Shown here piece by piece: positions 1 through 7,556 of a DNA stretch of 10,217 nucleotides; position 1 is the stretch's first letter; each line of letters begins with the position of its first letter. Origin of the DNA: Bacteroides sp. (lineage in GTDB: Bacteria > Bacteroidota > Bacteroidia > Bacteroidales > SM23-62); NCBI GenBank assembly GCA_030589965.1, contig JAUUZM010000078.1, positions 1 through 10,217 on the forward strand, in the 5' to 3' direction. Position numbers and translations under genes: made by a program. The notes beneath the pieces are model-generated. The model made no database searches and was not told where the DNA came from. It worked only from the letters and a program-made list of their open reading frames with translations.

Positions 1-978
1 CACCCTGAAAAGATTGTATTTGGAAAAACCGGTGTATCAGGGATCCGTTTTTTCTTATGGGACAGCCAGTTCGGTAGATTTTTCAATACCGGTCCCATTC
101 AGGGGAAAGGAGATCCATTCTTCTTCCTTCATACTCTGCTTTGGGCCTTCCTTCCCTGGGCAGTGCTATTGTATTACGCCATCTACAGCAGAATCAGGGA
201 AAACATCCCCCGGCTCAGGAATGAACATGAATTCCTGACAATATCCGGAATCCTGTTCTCTCTACTGCTTTTTTCAGCATCACAGTTCCAATTGCCCCAT
301 TATTCAAATGTAATTTTTTCCCTGCTGGCCATTCTAACTGCAGGTTTTATCCAGAAGGATCATACCAGAGGAGAATCCAGGTTTTATACAATCAGTCAAT
401 GGACCATAATCTTCCTGATAATGGCTATGCTAATAATCCTTCAATTCTTCTTCAGACCTGAGAATATTTCAATTCTTACCCTTATATCATTTCTTCTGAT
501 TGCAGGAGGAATGTTCATGGTAAAAAGATACTCCGGGTCCCGCAAAATGAAAATATTCTACTATTCCTGCCTGGTATCAATTTTACTGAACTTTTACCTG
601 AACCTGATATTCTACCCGGATCTGCTTGAATATCAATCCGGCACCAAAGCCGCCAATTTCGCAAATCAAACACAGCCTGGCAGCGACATTAAGGCCATTG
701 GACTCCTTTCGTATACTATCCATTTTCATTCCCATGCGGAAGTAAGGATTCTAAAGAGCATGGCTGAATTAATGGATGAAAACAGCGATGAGAATTATCT
801 GTTGTTTACCCATGAAAGATACCTTGACAGTCTGGAAATAAACGAGATTAAATATGATGTCCTGAAATCCTTCCCCCATTACCATATCACCATGCTAAGG
901 GGTGATTTCCTGAACTATAAAACCAGAAATAAGGCATTGCAGGAGCATCTTCTCCTGGAGATTTTCCCTGCTAAATAA
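1..978 (+). CDS. GT39/ArnT-like membrane glycosyltransferase, C-terminal part
   Basis: Frame 1 is open from the first base to a TAA at 976-978, giving 325 residues with no start in view, so the N-terminal part (the catalytic loop and first membrane helices in this family) lies outside the window. A GTG at 163 is not the start, because clear family sequence continues upstream of it. Recognition rests on the run FFFLHTLLWAFLPW (residues 40-53) and on LPHY (98-101) inside a hydrophobic segment, both typical of Bacteroidota GT39/PMT_2 proteins related to ArnT. Further hydrophobic helices lie near residues 79-93, 102-117, 135-155 and 157-171, and one near 185-203 leads into FYPDLLEYQSG, also characteristic. 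The last 110 or so residues are hydrophilic and probably periplasmic. Family members move a sugar from a polyprenyl-phosphate carrier to lipid or protein acceptors in the inner membrane; the acceptor here cannot be told. It converges with the methyltransferase gene. Confidence 0.85.
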   Translation, partial: HPEKIVFGKTGVSGIRFFLWDSQFGRFFNTGPIQGKGDPFFFLHTLLWAFLPWAVLLYYAIYSRIRENIPRLRNEHEFLTISGILFSLLLFSASQFQLPHYSNVIFSLLAILTAGFIQKDHTRGESRFYTISQWTIIFLIMAMLIILQFFFRPENISILTLISFLLIAGGMFMVKRYSGSRKMKIFYYSCLVSILLNFYLNLIFYPDLLEYQSGTKAANFANQTQPGSDIKAIGLLSYTIHFHSHAEVRILKSMAELMDENSDENYLLFTHERYLDSLEINEIKYDVLKSFPHYHITMLRGDFLNYKTRNKALQEHLLLEIFPAK

Positions 979-1017
979 CTCCTGATTCCAATTTCGCCTG
1001 ATGGTCCGGACGGTGAA

Positions 1018-1821
1018 TTATAGTTTCCTGGCAATTCCCTTGAACCAGGTATAGAAAAATGTTCCTTCCGGATGAAGGGCAACATTGCGGATATCTTCAA
1101 GTCCCTTGACCCAGTCCTCCTTTTTCATTAAACCGGTTTTCAGGACTTGCTTTTCGGCTGAGTAAACCATGGGGGCAATGATCTGCTTGATTACTCCATC
1201 CAGTAATTTGGGACTGGACTGGTCCGCATAAACCACTCGTGGTTCCACTAGCTCAATGTCGAGGCTGGTGGTCTTTAGAAGAGGGTAGATCCGTCTGCCA
1301 ATATCAGGATCATGTCCATTATCAAGCTGGGATCTAACCAATCCATCCCAGGCCTTTCTTGATTCAGGAGATTCGGGAGTCCAGAATCCAGATCCGTGAT
1401 CTCCCTCGATAACCGTAAGGGTTCCGCCGGATTTGAGAAGATTGGAAAGATTTTTTAGAACTGAGACGGGATCGGGAAGGTGTTCAAGTACAAAACATAC
1501 AAACACATGGTCAAAACTTTCCGCTTGGAAGGGTAATGAGTTTATATTCGCCTCTTGGAAAATTGCATTGCTAATCCCAGTATCCATGGCCATTTTTTCT
1601 GCCTGCTGAATGGATTCTGCCGAGATATCAATGCAGGTGAATTTTGCATCCGGACTTCTCCGACAGAGGATCTGTGTTTGTCCTCCTACCCCACAGCCAG
1701 CCTCCAAAACTGATGAACCAGCAGAATAGTTGGTGCCGGAATGAAGAAGTTCCTCAAGGATCAGGGCCTGCTCAAGCAGCCTCCTGGTCTCCCGGGGAGT
1801 GTAACCGTGGACATATGGCAT
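1018..1821 (-). CDS. class I SAM-dependent methyltransferase (Methyltransf_11-like)
   Basis: This is a complete 267-residue cytosolic enzyme predicted to transfer a methyl group from S-adenosylmethionine to an unknown acceptor. Motif I is VLEAGCGVGGQT (38-49). The acidic residue ending beta 2 is D65 in CIDIS. The N..SLPF segment (93-97) and SFDHVFVCFVLEHLPDP (101-117) form the usual motif II/III region, followed by the GG turn at 131-132 and EGDHGS (138-143). The C-terminal 125 residues, including IGRRIYPLL, form the variable substrate-binding part and resemble generic UbiE-like/type 11 enzymes, so no substrate is proposed. The ATG start was chosen because homologues of this type begin with a short GYT.RE.-like helix; the frame stays open upstream to a stop at 1882-1884 but has no other ATG. 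No clear Shine-Dalgarno is visible. It lies 65 bases downstream of the T9SS-protein gene on the same strand, so readthrough or co-transcription is possible but unproven. Confidence 0.9.
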   Translation of the reverse strand: MPYVHGYTPRETRRLLEQALILEELLHSGTNYSAGSSVLEAGCGVGGQTQILCRRSPDAKFTCIDISAESIQQAEKMAMDTGISNAIFQEANINSLPFQAESFDHVFVCFVLEHLPDPVSVLKNLSNLLKSGGTLTVIEGDHGSGFWTPESPESRKAWDGLVRSQLDNGHDPDIGRRIYPLLKTTSLDIELVEPRVVYADQSSPKLLDGVIKQIIAPMVYSAEKQVLKTGLMKKEDWVKGLEDIRNVALHPEGTFFYTWFKGIARKL

Positions 1822-1886
1822 GTGGCTGCTGTATTGCGTTGTAAATCTGTAAGAATAGATCTCTGATTTTGATGTTTTTCTTTAAT

Positions 1887-2135
1887 TTATTCAATAATTA
1901 TCTGCTTAATACTCTGTCGATAACCCGATCTTAACCGGAGATAATACAAGCCCTTGGCCATACCGGAAACATCCAGTGTTTCAAGAATCTCATTCACATC
2001 CTTGTATTCCCTAACCAGAATCATACTTCCCATAGCATTAAAAATTTCCAGCATATAGTTCTCTCTCACATTGGATCGATACTCCATATTCAATTTATCA
2101 TCGGCTGGAATTGGAAATACTATGATATTCCCTGG
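1887..2135 (-). other. T9SS type-A C-terminal sorting domain
   Basis: Residues about 1753-1834 form the secretion signal of the large protein. Visible hallmarks are the VFPIPADDKLNMEY opening (the usual form is YPNPA.D.L.i), the middle strand LEIFNAMGSMILVREY, and the ending LDVSGMAKGLYYLRLRSG followed by a basic patch and KQIIIE. In known systems this domain is recognised by the T9SS translocon and cleaved by the PorU sortase. The N of the usual PNP motif is I here, a common variation. Confidence 0.92.
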
Positions 2136-5100
2136 CAACTGTAATTCTTCGAGATGATTTGAGAGCATCAGATACAAAGAGTCTTTCCCGGCGCAACCAT
2201 AGGGGTCTATAACCTCCAGCAAATACCATCCATACTCAGTAGCAGTGTAAGTTCTGCTGCCCGAAATTCCGTTCCAGAGGTAGGAAGCAAAATCGCCTCC
2301 TGCATCCAGGAGATGGGGCAGGGTTGTTCCCAGGCTGTCGTTTGTGCCTCCCAGATCAGGTTTGGCTTCACCTACATGGCTAACAATTACCTGAAGAGTA
2401 TCATTATCAGGATCAGCGTCTTTACTATAAACAGAAAAGGCCAAAATGGAATGATCCCCTTCAGCGGATAAGTCAATAGGAAATCCAAAGATAATTTCAA
2501 GGGAATCGCCAGGATTCAGTGGGGAAATGAGAGTTTTTTGAACGGTAATGTGAACCCCTCCATCAACGGAAGCTGTAACTTTTATCTGTTCATTTACAAT
2601 TGGATGGGATCCGTTGTTTCGTATCTGTATCCTTAGTTCTTCCTCGTTTGTAAGTATGCATGCAGAGGATGGACTGCTAACCGATACAGGGGAGATATCT
2701 ATGATATCGAAACCGATCTTGATTTGTTCAACAGTAATACAAGCATTCTCATCAGTTACTGTAACCGAGTAGGTAGAGTCAGAGGTTTGCTTATCGTGTT
2801 CTACCAGAAATTGCTGTTCCGTTGATCCGTCCTGCCATAAATAGGATGGGAATCCGCTCCCTGCATCAAGTAAATAGTCGCTGACATTAAGCACCTGATC
2901 CGGTCCCAGTGATACATCCGGAAAACCATAAAGCTCAACAGATTCGTTGAATCCATTATTAGATAGATTCAGGTCCGTGCTGTAAGATGCATTGACTGTA
3001 AACTGGAAAATCCCGGTTCCGGTCATATTCACAGTTCCGGTTGATGAGAATAATATAGAATCACCAGGTTCAACAGCCTGGTCAATATAAAATGATTCAT
3101 TTACTGCCGGTTCAGCATTAAGCTGGTAGGAGATCATGACAGTATCGCTGGTGCTCAGGGTATCGGTCCCCATGTTTACTATATACAGCTCGACATTTTC
3201 AGCAGCTGACAGACCGCAGGCATTTGTCGGGTTAATCAGTCTTTCTATAGCAATATCCGGATACACCAGAGTCAGGTAAACCGAGTCAGAATTCGGGCAT
3301 TGAATTCCGGCTTGAACAGTTACCTTATACTCTCCGGTGGTATCAATAATGATGGTTTGGCTGGTTGAGCCATCCTCCCATAGATATGAATCATATCCGG
3401 ATCCCGCATCAAGAGTATATTGCAATGCCTTAATTACTGTGTCCGGTCCCATGTCAATCGGAGTATAACCATAAGCGACCACAACCGCATTCAGAGTATC
3501 GTTCGAACCGGTATTATCCCAGAGCAAATCTGTGTAGGATTTAAATGAATAGGATTTCGCCGCAGACATATCTGAAGTCGTAGTGAAAGTATATTCAAAA
3601 GTACTGTCCGGGTAAATCCTCTCAGTTAAGATGAGGTTTTCTTCAATCGCCGGATTCGTATCAATCCGGTATCGTAAGGGAACTTCCTCACCAATATCCA
3701 GTGTATCCGTACCGAAGTTTTGGACTTCTACAGTAAAACCTACAATTGATCCAAGTTCGCAATCTGAAACAGGTGAAAGTAGTTTGGTAACTCCGGCGTC
3801 AGCAATTAATTCCAAAATTTTGATGGTATCCTTTGCAACGCAGGACAGTTCATTCGTTACTTCCACAAAATAAGTCCCGGCCGTGTCCACAACGAAAATC
3901 GAGTCAGTAGAACCGTCCTGCCACTCATATGTGAGTCCCCCGACCCCTGAAAATGCTTTTAATACAAGCGTATCGGGTTGGACCGTTGAGATATCCGGTC
4001 CAAGTTCAACTGCCGGTTTCTTTACCTCGATCAGCTTGGTCGCAGTATCATTTGCTATAGAATTATAATAGTATGGATCCACTTCGATTGTGAACGCATC
4101 TACATTATAAGCTCCGCTCTTGCTTAAATCAAATGGAGTTAACATGTCAAAATCCAGGTTGGTCCCAACCGGAAACGACTGGGTAAGAAGGACTGTTTCC
4201 TCTGCAGCCTGAACTTCTCCTTCATGGTTGATGAAATAACCAATACGAATGGTGTCGCCTGCCTGTAAATTTCTAATGCCATAATTTCTAAGGCGAAGTC
4301 TAAAGGTCTCATTCGGACTCAGATTGCAGTCGGAAACAGGTAATAACACCTCCAGAACTCCCAGGTCTCCCGGTGCTTCTGTTATTTGTACATCATCCAG
4401 GGCAATTCCATCGTATTGATTATTGAATTTATCAGCCTTGAATTCAAATCTGAACTGTACGTCATCCTGATTGATCATTTCGGGTGGAAGTATGTGCTTG
4501 ACGGTTTTCCATCCCCCGCTCTGACCGCTCCAGCCATCCAATCCAAGTTCTGATACCGCATTTCCGGCATACCAGTTCCAGTAAGCATCATACCCGGAAG
4601 TATTTGAAACGGCCGTCCATGTATCACCATCGTTAAGGGAATAGTGCAGGGTAGCACCATCCACACCCGGTTCGGTATCCCACCAGAGCCTGGACTCAAA
4701 AACAGGGTTGGTGAGACCTGTAAGATTAAGATTATAACTGGCCGAGGATAAATATGCCGAAGCACTATTTGTCTGGTCTCCTGTCAATGTGAAATTATCG
4801 ATGTACCATCCAGCTGCCACCCAGTTGGAAGGGGATGAGTAAAACAGTGAAAACCTGAAACGCATCGTACTTGCATAAGTCAATGAATCATGAAGAGTAA
4901 ACTCTTTTAACTCAAACCAAACATCCATTATTTCACTGCCTGAATTTTCCCATATCATATGCCAGGAAGATCCATTGTCCGGGCTAACTTCCAGCTTGAC
5001 CGAATCACCTGCCCTGATGTTCAGAAAGCTGGCATAGCTTATTTTTAAACTATGGTAGTTTCTTACATCAAATGCAGGTGTAGTAGCGGTATAGGCTGTA

Positions 5101-7391
5101 CTGTTGATAATCCCATTCTCGTATTTAAAAAGAGAGTCCGCGTGGCCTGTCAGATCTGTTCCTATGCATTGGGGTTCTGAGTAAGCGAAATAGGGTGGAT
5201 TTTCTGAGTTGGGCTGGCCTCTTTCAAACTGCCCTGTGAAATTCCATCCCTGTGATGTTTCAAAATCATCTTCAAATATGATCCTGCTTTTTCTTGTAAT
5301 AAGATCTTCATATTGCAGGGATAATCCTGTGACCCAGCTGTTTGTACCGGATGATGCACCGTTTATCACTCCTCCTGCCGGGGTCCCGTATTCCCAGATA
5401 TCAAGTCCGGAAACTCTCCAATAGCCATTATTGGATTCAAAATCTTCAAGATGTGGCGGAGTGTAAGTTGGAACTATGTAAATCTGCGTGCCAATCTCGT
5501 CATTATCGACATATTGGTCACCCGGAAAATTGGTTTTAGCCAGGACCGAAGGTATGAATCCCGGTTCAGAAAGGTCCACTTTAGTCGGGAATGTAAATCT
5601 TGCGGAATCACCAACCGGAATATTCTGGTTCATATTATCTTCTGTCCATGTGGTTCCACCGTCGAAGGAATAGGCAACCGGGACTGCTTCGGTAATCTCC
5701 AGGCCGCCATAATTCCTTATGTAGACGATAACGGAGTCTGAAGAAGAATGCCCGCTTCCACTCAGTGGATAAACCCAGCTTGAAACACCTACATCTTTTG
5801 AAATAAATTCTCCGGTAAGGTAAATATCATCGATGTTCCAGCCTGAATAGTTTTGAACTCCATCCGTCGATCCCATCTGGTAACGTATCTTGAGTTGATC
5901 TGTTCTGGCAAACTGGTCGGGAATGAGCACCTGCTGCTCCAGCCACTGAAAATCATTAATACCGTTCCCGTTTTCCCAGATCGTATTCCAGCTTACCCCA
6001 TTATTATTACTGACTTGTACAAAAACACTGTCGAAAACCCCGTTATTCAGGTAGCGACGGTAGAAAATATTGAGGTTCTTGTAATATAATACAGCATGTG
6101 TGGGGGAGGTGGCACGGTAACTTGTGGATGAATTTAATAAAGGTTCATAATCGTAATGATTAGATCCCAATCCGGTAAGGTCTGTTCCAAGTACATGGGT
6201 TCCACTGTATGCTTCCGAGGGATCCGGGTTGCCATTCAAACCACCAAGTCCCGTTGGTGTATTGACCTCAAATTCTCCAGTCAATGACCAGCCATGGACT
6301 CCTTCAAAATCCTCAAAATCAAGTGTTTCGTATATCGTTCTGTCTCCATAGGGATCTTCTTCGACTGAAGGGTAGAGTGTATCGTTAGCCAGGATCCCGT
6401 TGGCGGCAATTTTTACATCGAGCAAATTTCCGTGTTTGGCGTTTCCGTCTATGTCAAAGGTCAGCCACACATAGGATTTTCCCTTAGGCAGGCTGAAATC
6501 CAGACCGGTAAAGCTGGCAGTGCCGGATGCAAAACTGGTAGGCGATCCCAGGGGATTTTCCGTATCGAAATCCTGGGTCATGGTAGTATACAATTTTACC
6601 CCGTTTCCCAGAATATCATTATCAGATGTATTCAGTGATTGGACATTAATATGTTCCAGCATAGCCGAGTCTGTATTTCCAAAAACTTTAAAATCCATTC
6701 TAAGCATGGGCACATCATATGTTCCTGAGGGAATGTAATTGGTAAAGGGTTGAATTATATCCAGGTCCCCTATCCAGAGGTGTTGAAGTCCCTTATCCTC
6801 GATTACGATATTGTCTATACATGATCCAAAACCCCATTTCGTTTGTCCTTCAAAGGCCACATAATACGTGGAGGTAGGTTTAGGAAGTATCAGTGTTTGC
6901 AGCTCCCAATCCAGTACCGGGTCGAGATATTCGTGGAGGAGCACCCAGGCACTGTCTGCTGCTACTTTATAATACACCCTGAGGATGTCGTTTACCTCTC
7001 CTGAACCTGCGAAGTCCCACGGAACCTGACAAAGGTAAAAACTGAGCTCAATAATGGTGCCACCCTCAATATCAATCACAGGGGTAACAAGTTTTGTACG
7101 TTCATTCTCGTTGCCCTCTTTAAAGAATATGGCATTATAAGTACCCTCGTAGGCAGACGGAGGATTCCTCCTGGGATCTTCCTGGTCTGCAGGTACGGCC
7201 CAGTTGGGATCATCCGGTGTATGTCCCCCGTTCCTGTATTTCCATGGTTCATTGCCCGATACCATTTCTTCGGTCCAGTTCTCCGGTAATGCCCCGGATT
7301 CAAATCCCTGAGTAAGTTTCGTTTGGGATTTTAATGAAAATTGTTGGAAAATAAGTAGGGATATTAACAGGATAATCCTTTGTGGTTTCAT
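1887..7391 (-). CDS. giant T9SS-secreted multidomain (MAM-like/CARDB/Ig-like) protein
   Basis: Complete 1834-residue exported protein. A signal peptide (1-22, probable cleavage LKS|QT) targets it to the periplasm; the end (about 1753-1834, starting VFPIPADDKL and ending GLYYLRLRSG...KQIIIE) is a type-A T9SS sorting domain, which directs passage through the outer membrane and usually is removed or exchanged for a lipid anchor. Between them lie: a MAM/choice-of-anchor-J-like domain (29-198, possible disulfide C121-C191); a BNR-associated N-terminal-like domain (203-350); a second MAM-like domain (357-527, ending GWNIDDIYLTG); a CARDB-like domain (531-640); a third MAM-like domain in two halves (648-696 and 879-1005) around a fourth (705-871); and four CARDB-like plus Ig-like modules (1007-1745). 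No catalytic domain is recognisable, so an adhesive or structural surface role is inferred. The ATG at 7391 directly precedes the signal peptide, and an in-frame TGA lies at 7419-7421. Confidence 0.94.
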   Translation of the reverse strand: MKPQRIILLISLLIFQQFSLKSQTKLTQGFESGALPENWTEEMVSGNEPWKYRNGGHTPDDPNWAVPADQEDPRRNPPSAYEGTYNAIFFKEGNENERTKLVTPVIDIEGGTIIELSFYLCQVPWDFAGSGEVNDILRVYYKVAADSAWVLLHEYLDPVLDWELQTLILPKPTSTYYVAFEGQTKWGFGSCIDNIVIEDKGLQHLWIGDLDIIQPFTNYIPSGTYDVPMLRMDFKVFGNTDSAMLEHINVQSLNTSDNDILGNGVKLYTTMTQDFDTENPLGSPTSFASGTASFTGLDFSLPKGKSYVWLTFDIDGNAKHGNLLDVKIAANGILANDTLYPSVEEDPYGDRTIYETLDFEDFEGVHGWSLTGEFEVNTPTGLGGLNGNPDPSEAYSGTHVLGTDLTGLGSNHYDYEPLLNSSTSYRATSPTHAVLYYKNLNIFYRRYLNNGVFDSVFVQVSNNNGVSWNTIWENGNGINDFQWLEQQVLIPDQFARTDQLKIRYQMGSTDGVQNYSGWNIDDIYLTGEFISKDVGVSSWVYPLSGSGHSSSDSVIVYIRNYGGLEITEAVPVAYSFDGGTTWTEDNMNQNIPVGDSARFTFPTKVDLSEPGFIPSVLAKTNFPGDQYVDNDEIGTQIYIVPTYTPPHLEDFESNNGYWRVSGLDIWEYGTPAGGVINGASSGTNSWVTGLSLQYEDLITRKSRIIFEDDFETSQGWNFTGQFERGQPNSENPPYFAYSEPQCIGTDLTGHADSLFKYENGIINSTAYTATTPAFDVRNYHSLKISYASFLNIRAGDSVKLEVSPDNGSSWHMIWENSGSEIMDVWFELKEFTLHDSLTYASTMRFRFSLFYSSPSNWVAAGWYIDNFTLTGDQTNSASAYLSSASYNLNLTGLTNPVFESRLWWDTEPGVDGATLHYSLNDGDTWTAVSNTSGYDAYWNWYAGNAVSELGLDGWSGQSGGWKTVKHILPPEMINQDDVQFRFEFKADKFNNQYDGIALDDVQITEAPGDLGVLEVLLPVSDCNLSPNETFRLRLRNYGIRNLQAGDTIRIGYFINHEGEVQAAEETVLLTQSFPVGTNLDFDMLTPFDLSKSGAYNVDAFTIEVDPYYYNSIANDTATKLIEVKKPAVELGPDISTVQPDTLVLKAFSGVGGLTYEWQDGSTDSIFVVDTAGTYFVEVTNELSCVAKDTIKILELIADAGVTKLLSPVSDCELGSIVGFTVEVQNFGTDTLDIGEEVPLRYRIDTNPAIEENLILTERIYPDSTFEYTFTTTSDMSAAKSYSFKSYTDLLWDNTGSNDTLNAVVVAYGYTPIDMGPDTVIKALQYTLDAGSGYDSYLWEDGSTSQTIIIDTTGEYKVTVQAGIQCPNSDSVYLTLVYPDIAIERLINPTNACGLSAAENVELYIVNMGTDTLSTSDTVMISYQLNAEPAVNESFYIDQAVEPGDSILFSSTGTVNMTGTGIFQFTVNASYSTDLNLSNNGFNESVELYGFPDVSLGPDQVLNVSDYLLDAGSGFPSYLWQDGSTEQQFLVEHDKQTSDSTYSVTVTDENACITVEQIKIGFDIIDISPVSVSSPSSACILTNEEELRIQIRNNGSHPIVNEQIKVTASVDGGVHITVQKTLISPLNPGDSLEIIFGFPIDLSAEGDHSILAFSVYSKDADPDNDTLQVIVSHVGEAKPDLGGTNDSLGTTLPHLLDAGGDFASYLWNGISGSRTYTATEYGWYLLEVIDPYGCAGKDSLYLMLSNHLEELQLPGNIIVFPIPADDKLNMEYRSNVRENYMLEIFNAMGSMILVREYKDVNEILETLDVSGMAKGLYYLRLRSGYRQSIKQIIIE
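2157..4373 (-). repeat. four tandem CARDB-like + Ig-like protein modules
   Basis: Four modules of 180-189 residues repeat within the T9SS protein: residues 1007-1195 (4373-3807), 1197-1376 (3803-3264), 1378-1561 (3260-2709) and 1562-1745 (2708-2157). Each starts with a CARDB-like half (hydrophobic opening, P-x-S/N-x-C, then a strand ending N-x-G, and a closing strand after a ND pair). It continues with an Ig-like half marked by GPD or a related turn, DAGSGF-SYLWQDGS or a variant, and a final TYSVTVTD-type strand with a cysteine. The first module is the most diverged in the Ig half (GGLTYEWQDGS), and the fourth has NGISGS in place of the DGS turn. Each module has exactly two cysteines. The DNA is diverged enough that this is old duplication rather than a recent array. 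Such strings usually act as stalks or binding arms; that role is inference. Confidence 0.85.
4758..5303 (-). other. MAM-like domain inserted within another MAM-like domain
   Basis: Residues about 697-878 of the T9SS protein interrupt a domain whose halves flank them. The first half (648-696) has EDFESNNGYWRV, IWEYGTPAGGVING and SGTNSWVTGL; the second (879-1005) resumes with GLTNPVFESRLWWDTE, GWSGQSGGWKTVKH and YDGIALDDVQI. In the family as I know it these motifs are joined by only a short link. The inserted piece (core 705-871, bases 5279-4779) is a full MAM-like domain of its own, from FEDDFETSQGWNFTGQFERG to GWYIDNFTLTG. It closely resembles domain 357-527 of the same protein, sharing GTDLTG, an IWEN motif and the closing GW-IDN/D---LTG. 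Confidence 0.6.
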
Positions 7392-7414
7392 AATATTGTT
7401 GATGTCAATTATTA
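7391..7414. repeat. imperfect inverted repeat touching the T9SS-gene start codon
   Basis: TAATATTG at 7391-7398 faces CAATTATTA at 7406-7414 across a 7-base loop, pairing fully except for one bulged base. On the minus strand it forms the immediate 5' leader of the large T9SS gene, its inner arm touching the ATG. It could be a weak AT-rich leader hairpin or an operator, but an AT-rich stretch of this size can produce it by chance. Confidence 0.3.
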
Positions 7415-7556
7415 CAGTTCAATTCACTCGATCCAGGTTTTATGTAGCTCCATGGATGCAACTATTATTTGAAGTCCGGAGTCTTTCAATCATAATAAAA
7501 CCTGTTTTGCATTTCTACGTATAGAAGACTTTAAGGTTTGTATTTTAAGACAATTT
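7392..7556. promoter_or_regulatory. divergent intergenic region with promoters for both exported proteins
   Basis: These 165 bases separate two divergently oriented start codons, so promoters for both genes should lie here unless they start further away. I searched for the Bacteroidota -7 element (TAnnTTTG) and found no exact copy on either strand; the nearest is a one-mismatch TATGATTG on the minus strand near 7486-7493. No Shine-Dalgarno is evident for either gene. Apart from the inverted repeat next to the T9SS-gene start I see no strong structure. The promoter assignment is positional inference. Confidence 0.4.

Noticed and set aside
163..978. GTG at 163 as a start codon for the glycosyltransferase
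   Set aside because: Family-typical sequence (FFFLHTLLWAFLPW) crosses this point in the same open frame back to base 1, so the gene starts upstream of the window.
979..1020. Possible bidirectional terminator between convergent genes (TTCGCC 993-998 with GGTGAA 1012-1017)
   Set aside because: The stem is only six pairs with a G-T wobble and a 13-base loop, runs up to the methyltransferase stop codon, and has no U tract on either side.
1644..1844. Short plus-strand open frame opposite the methyltransferase start
   Set aside because: It lies opposite the motif I region of a well-supported gene and has no family resemblance.
3631..4068. Plus-strand short open frames (3631-3873 and 3883-4068) opposite the tandem modules
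   Set aside because: They are Ser/Thr-rich antisense shadows of the repeat-coding strand, without recognisable domains or starts.
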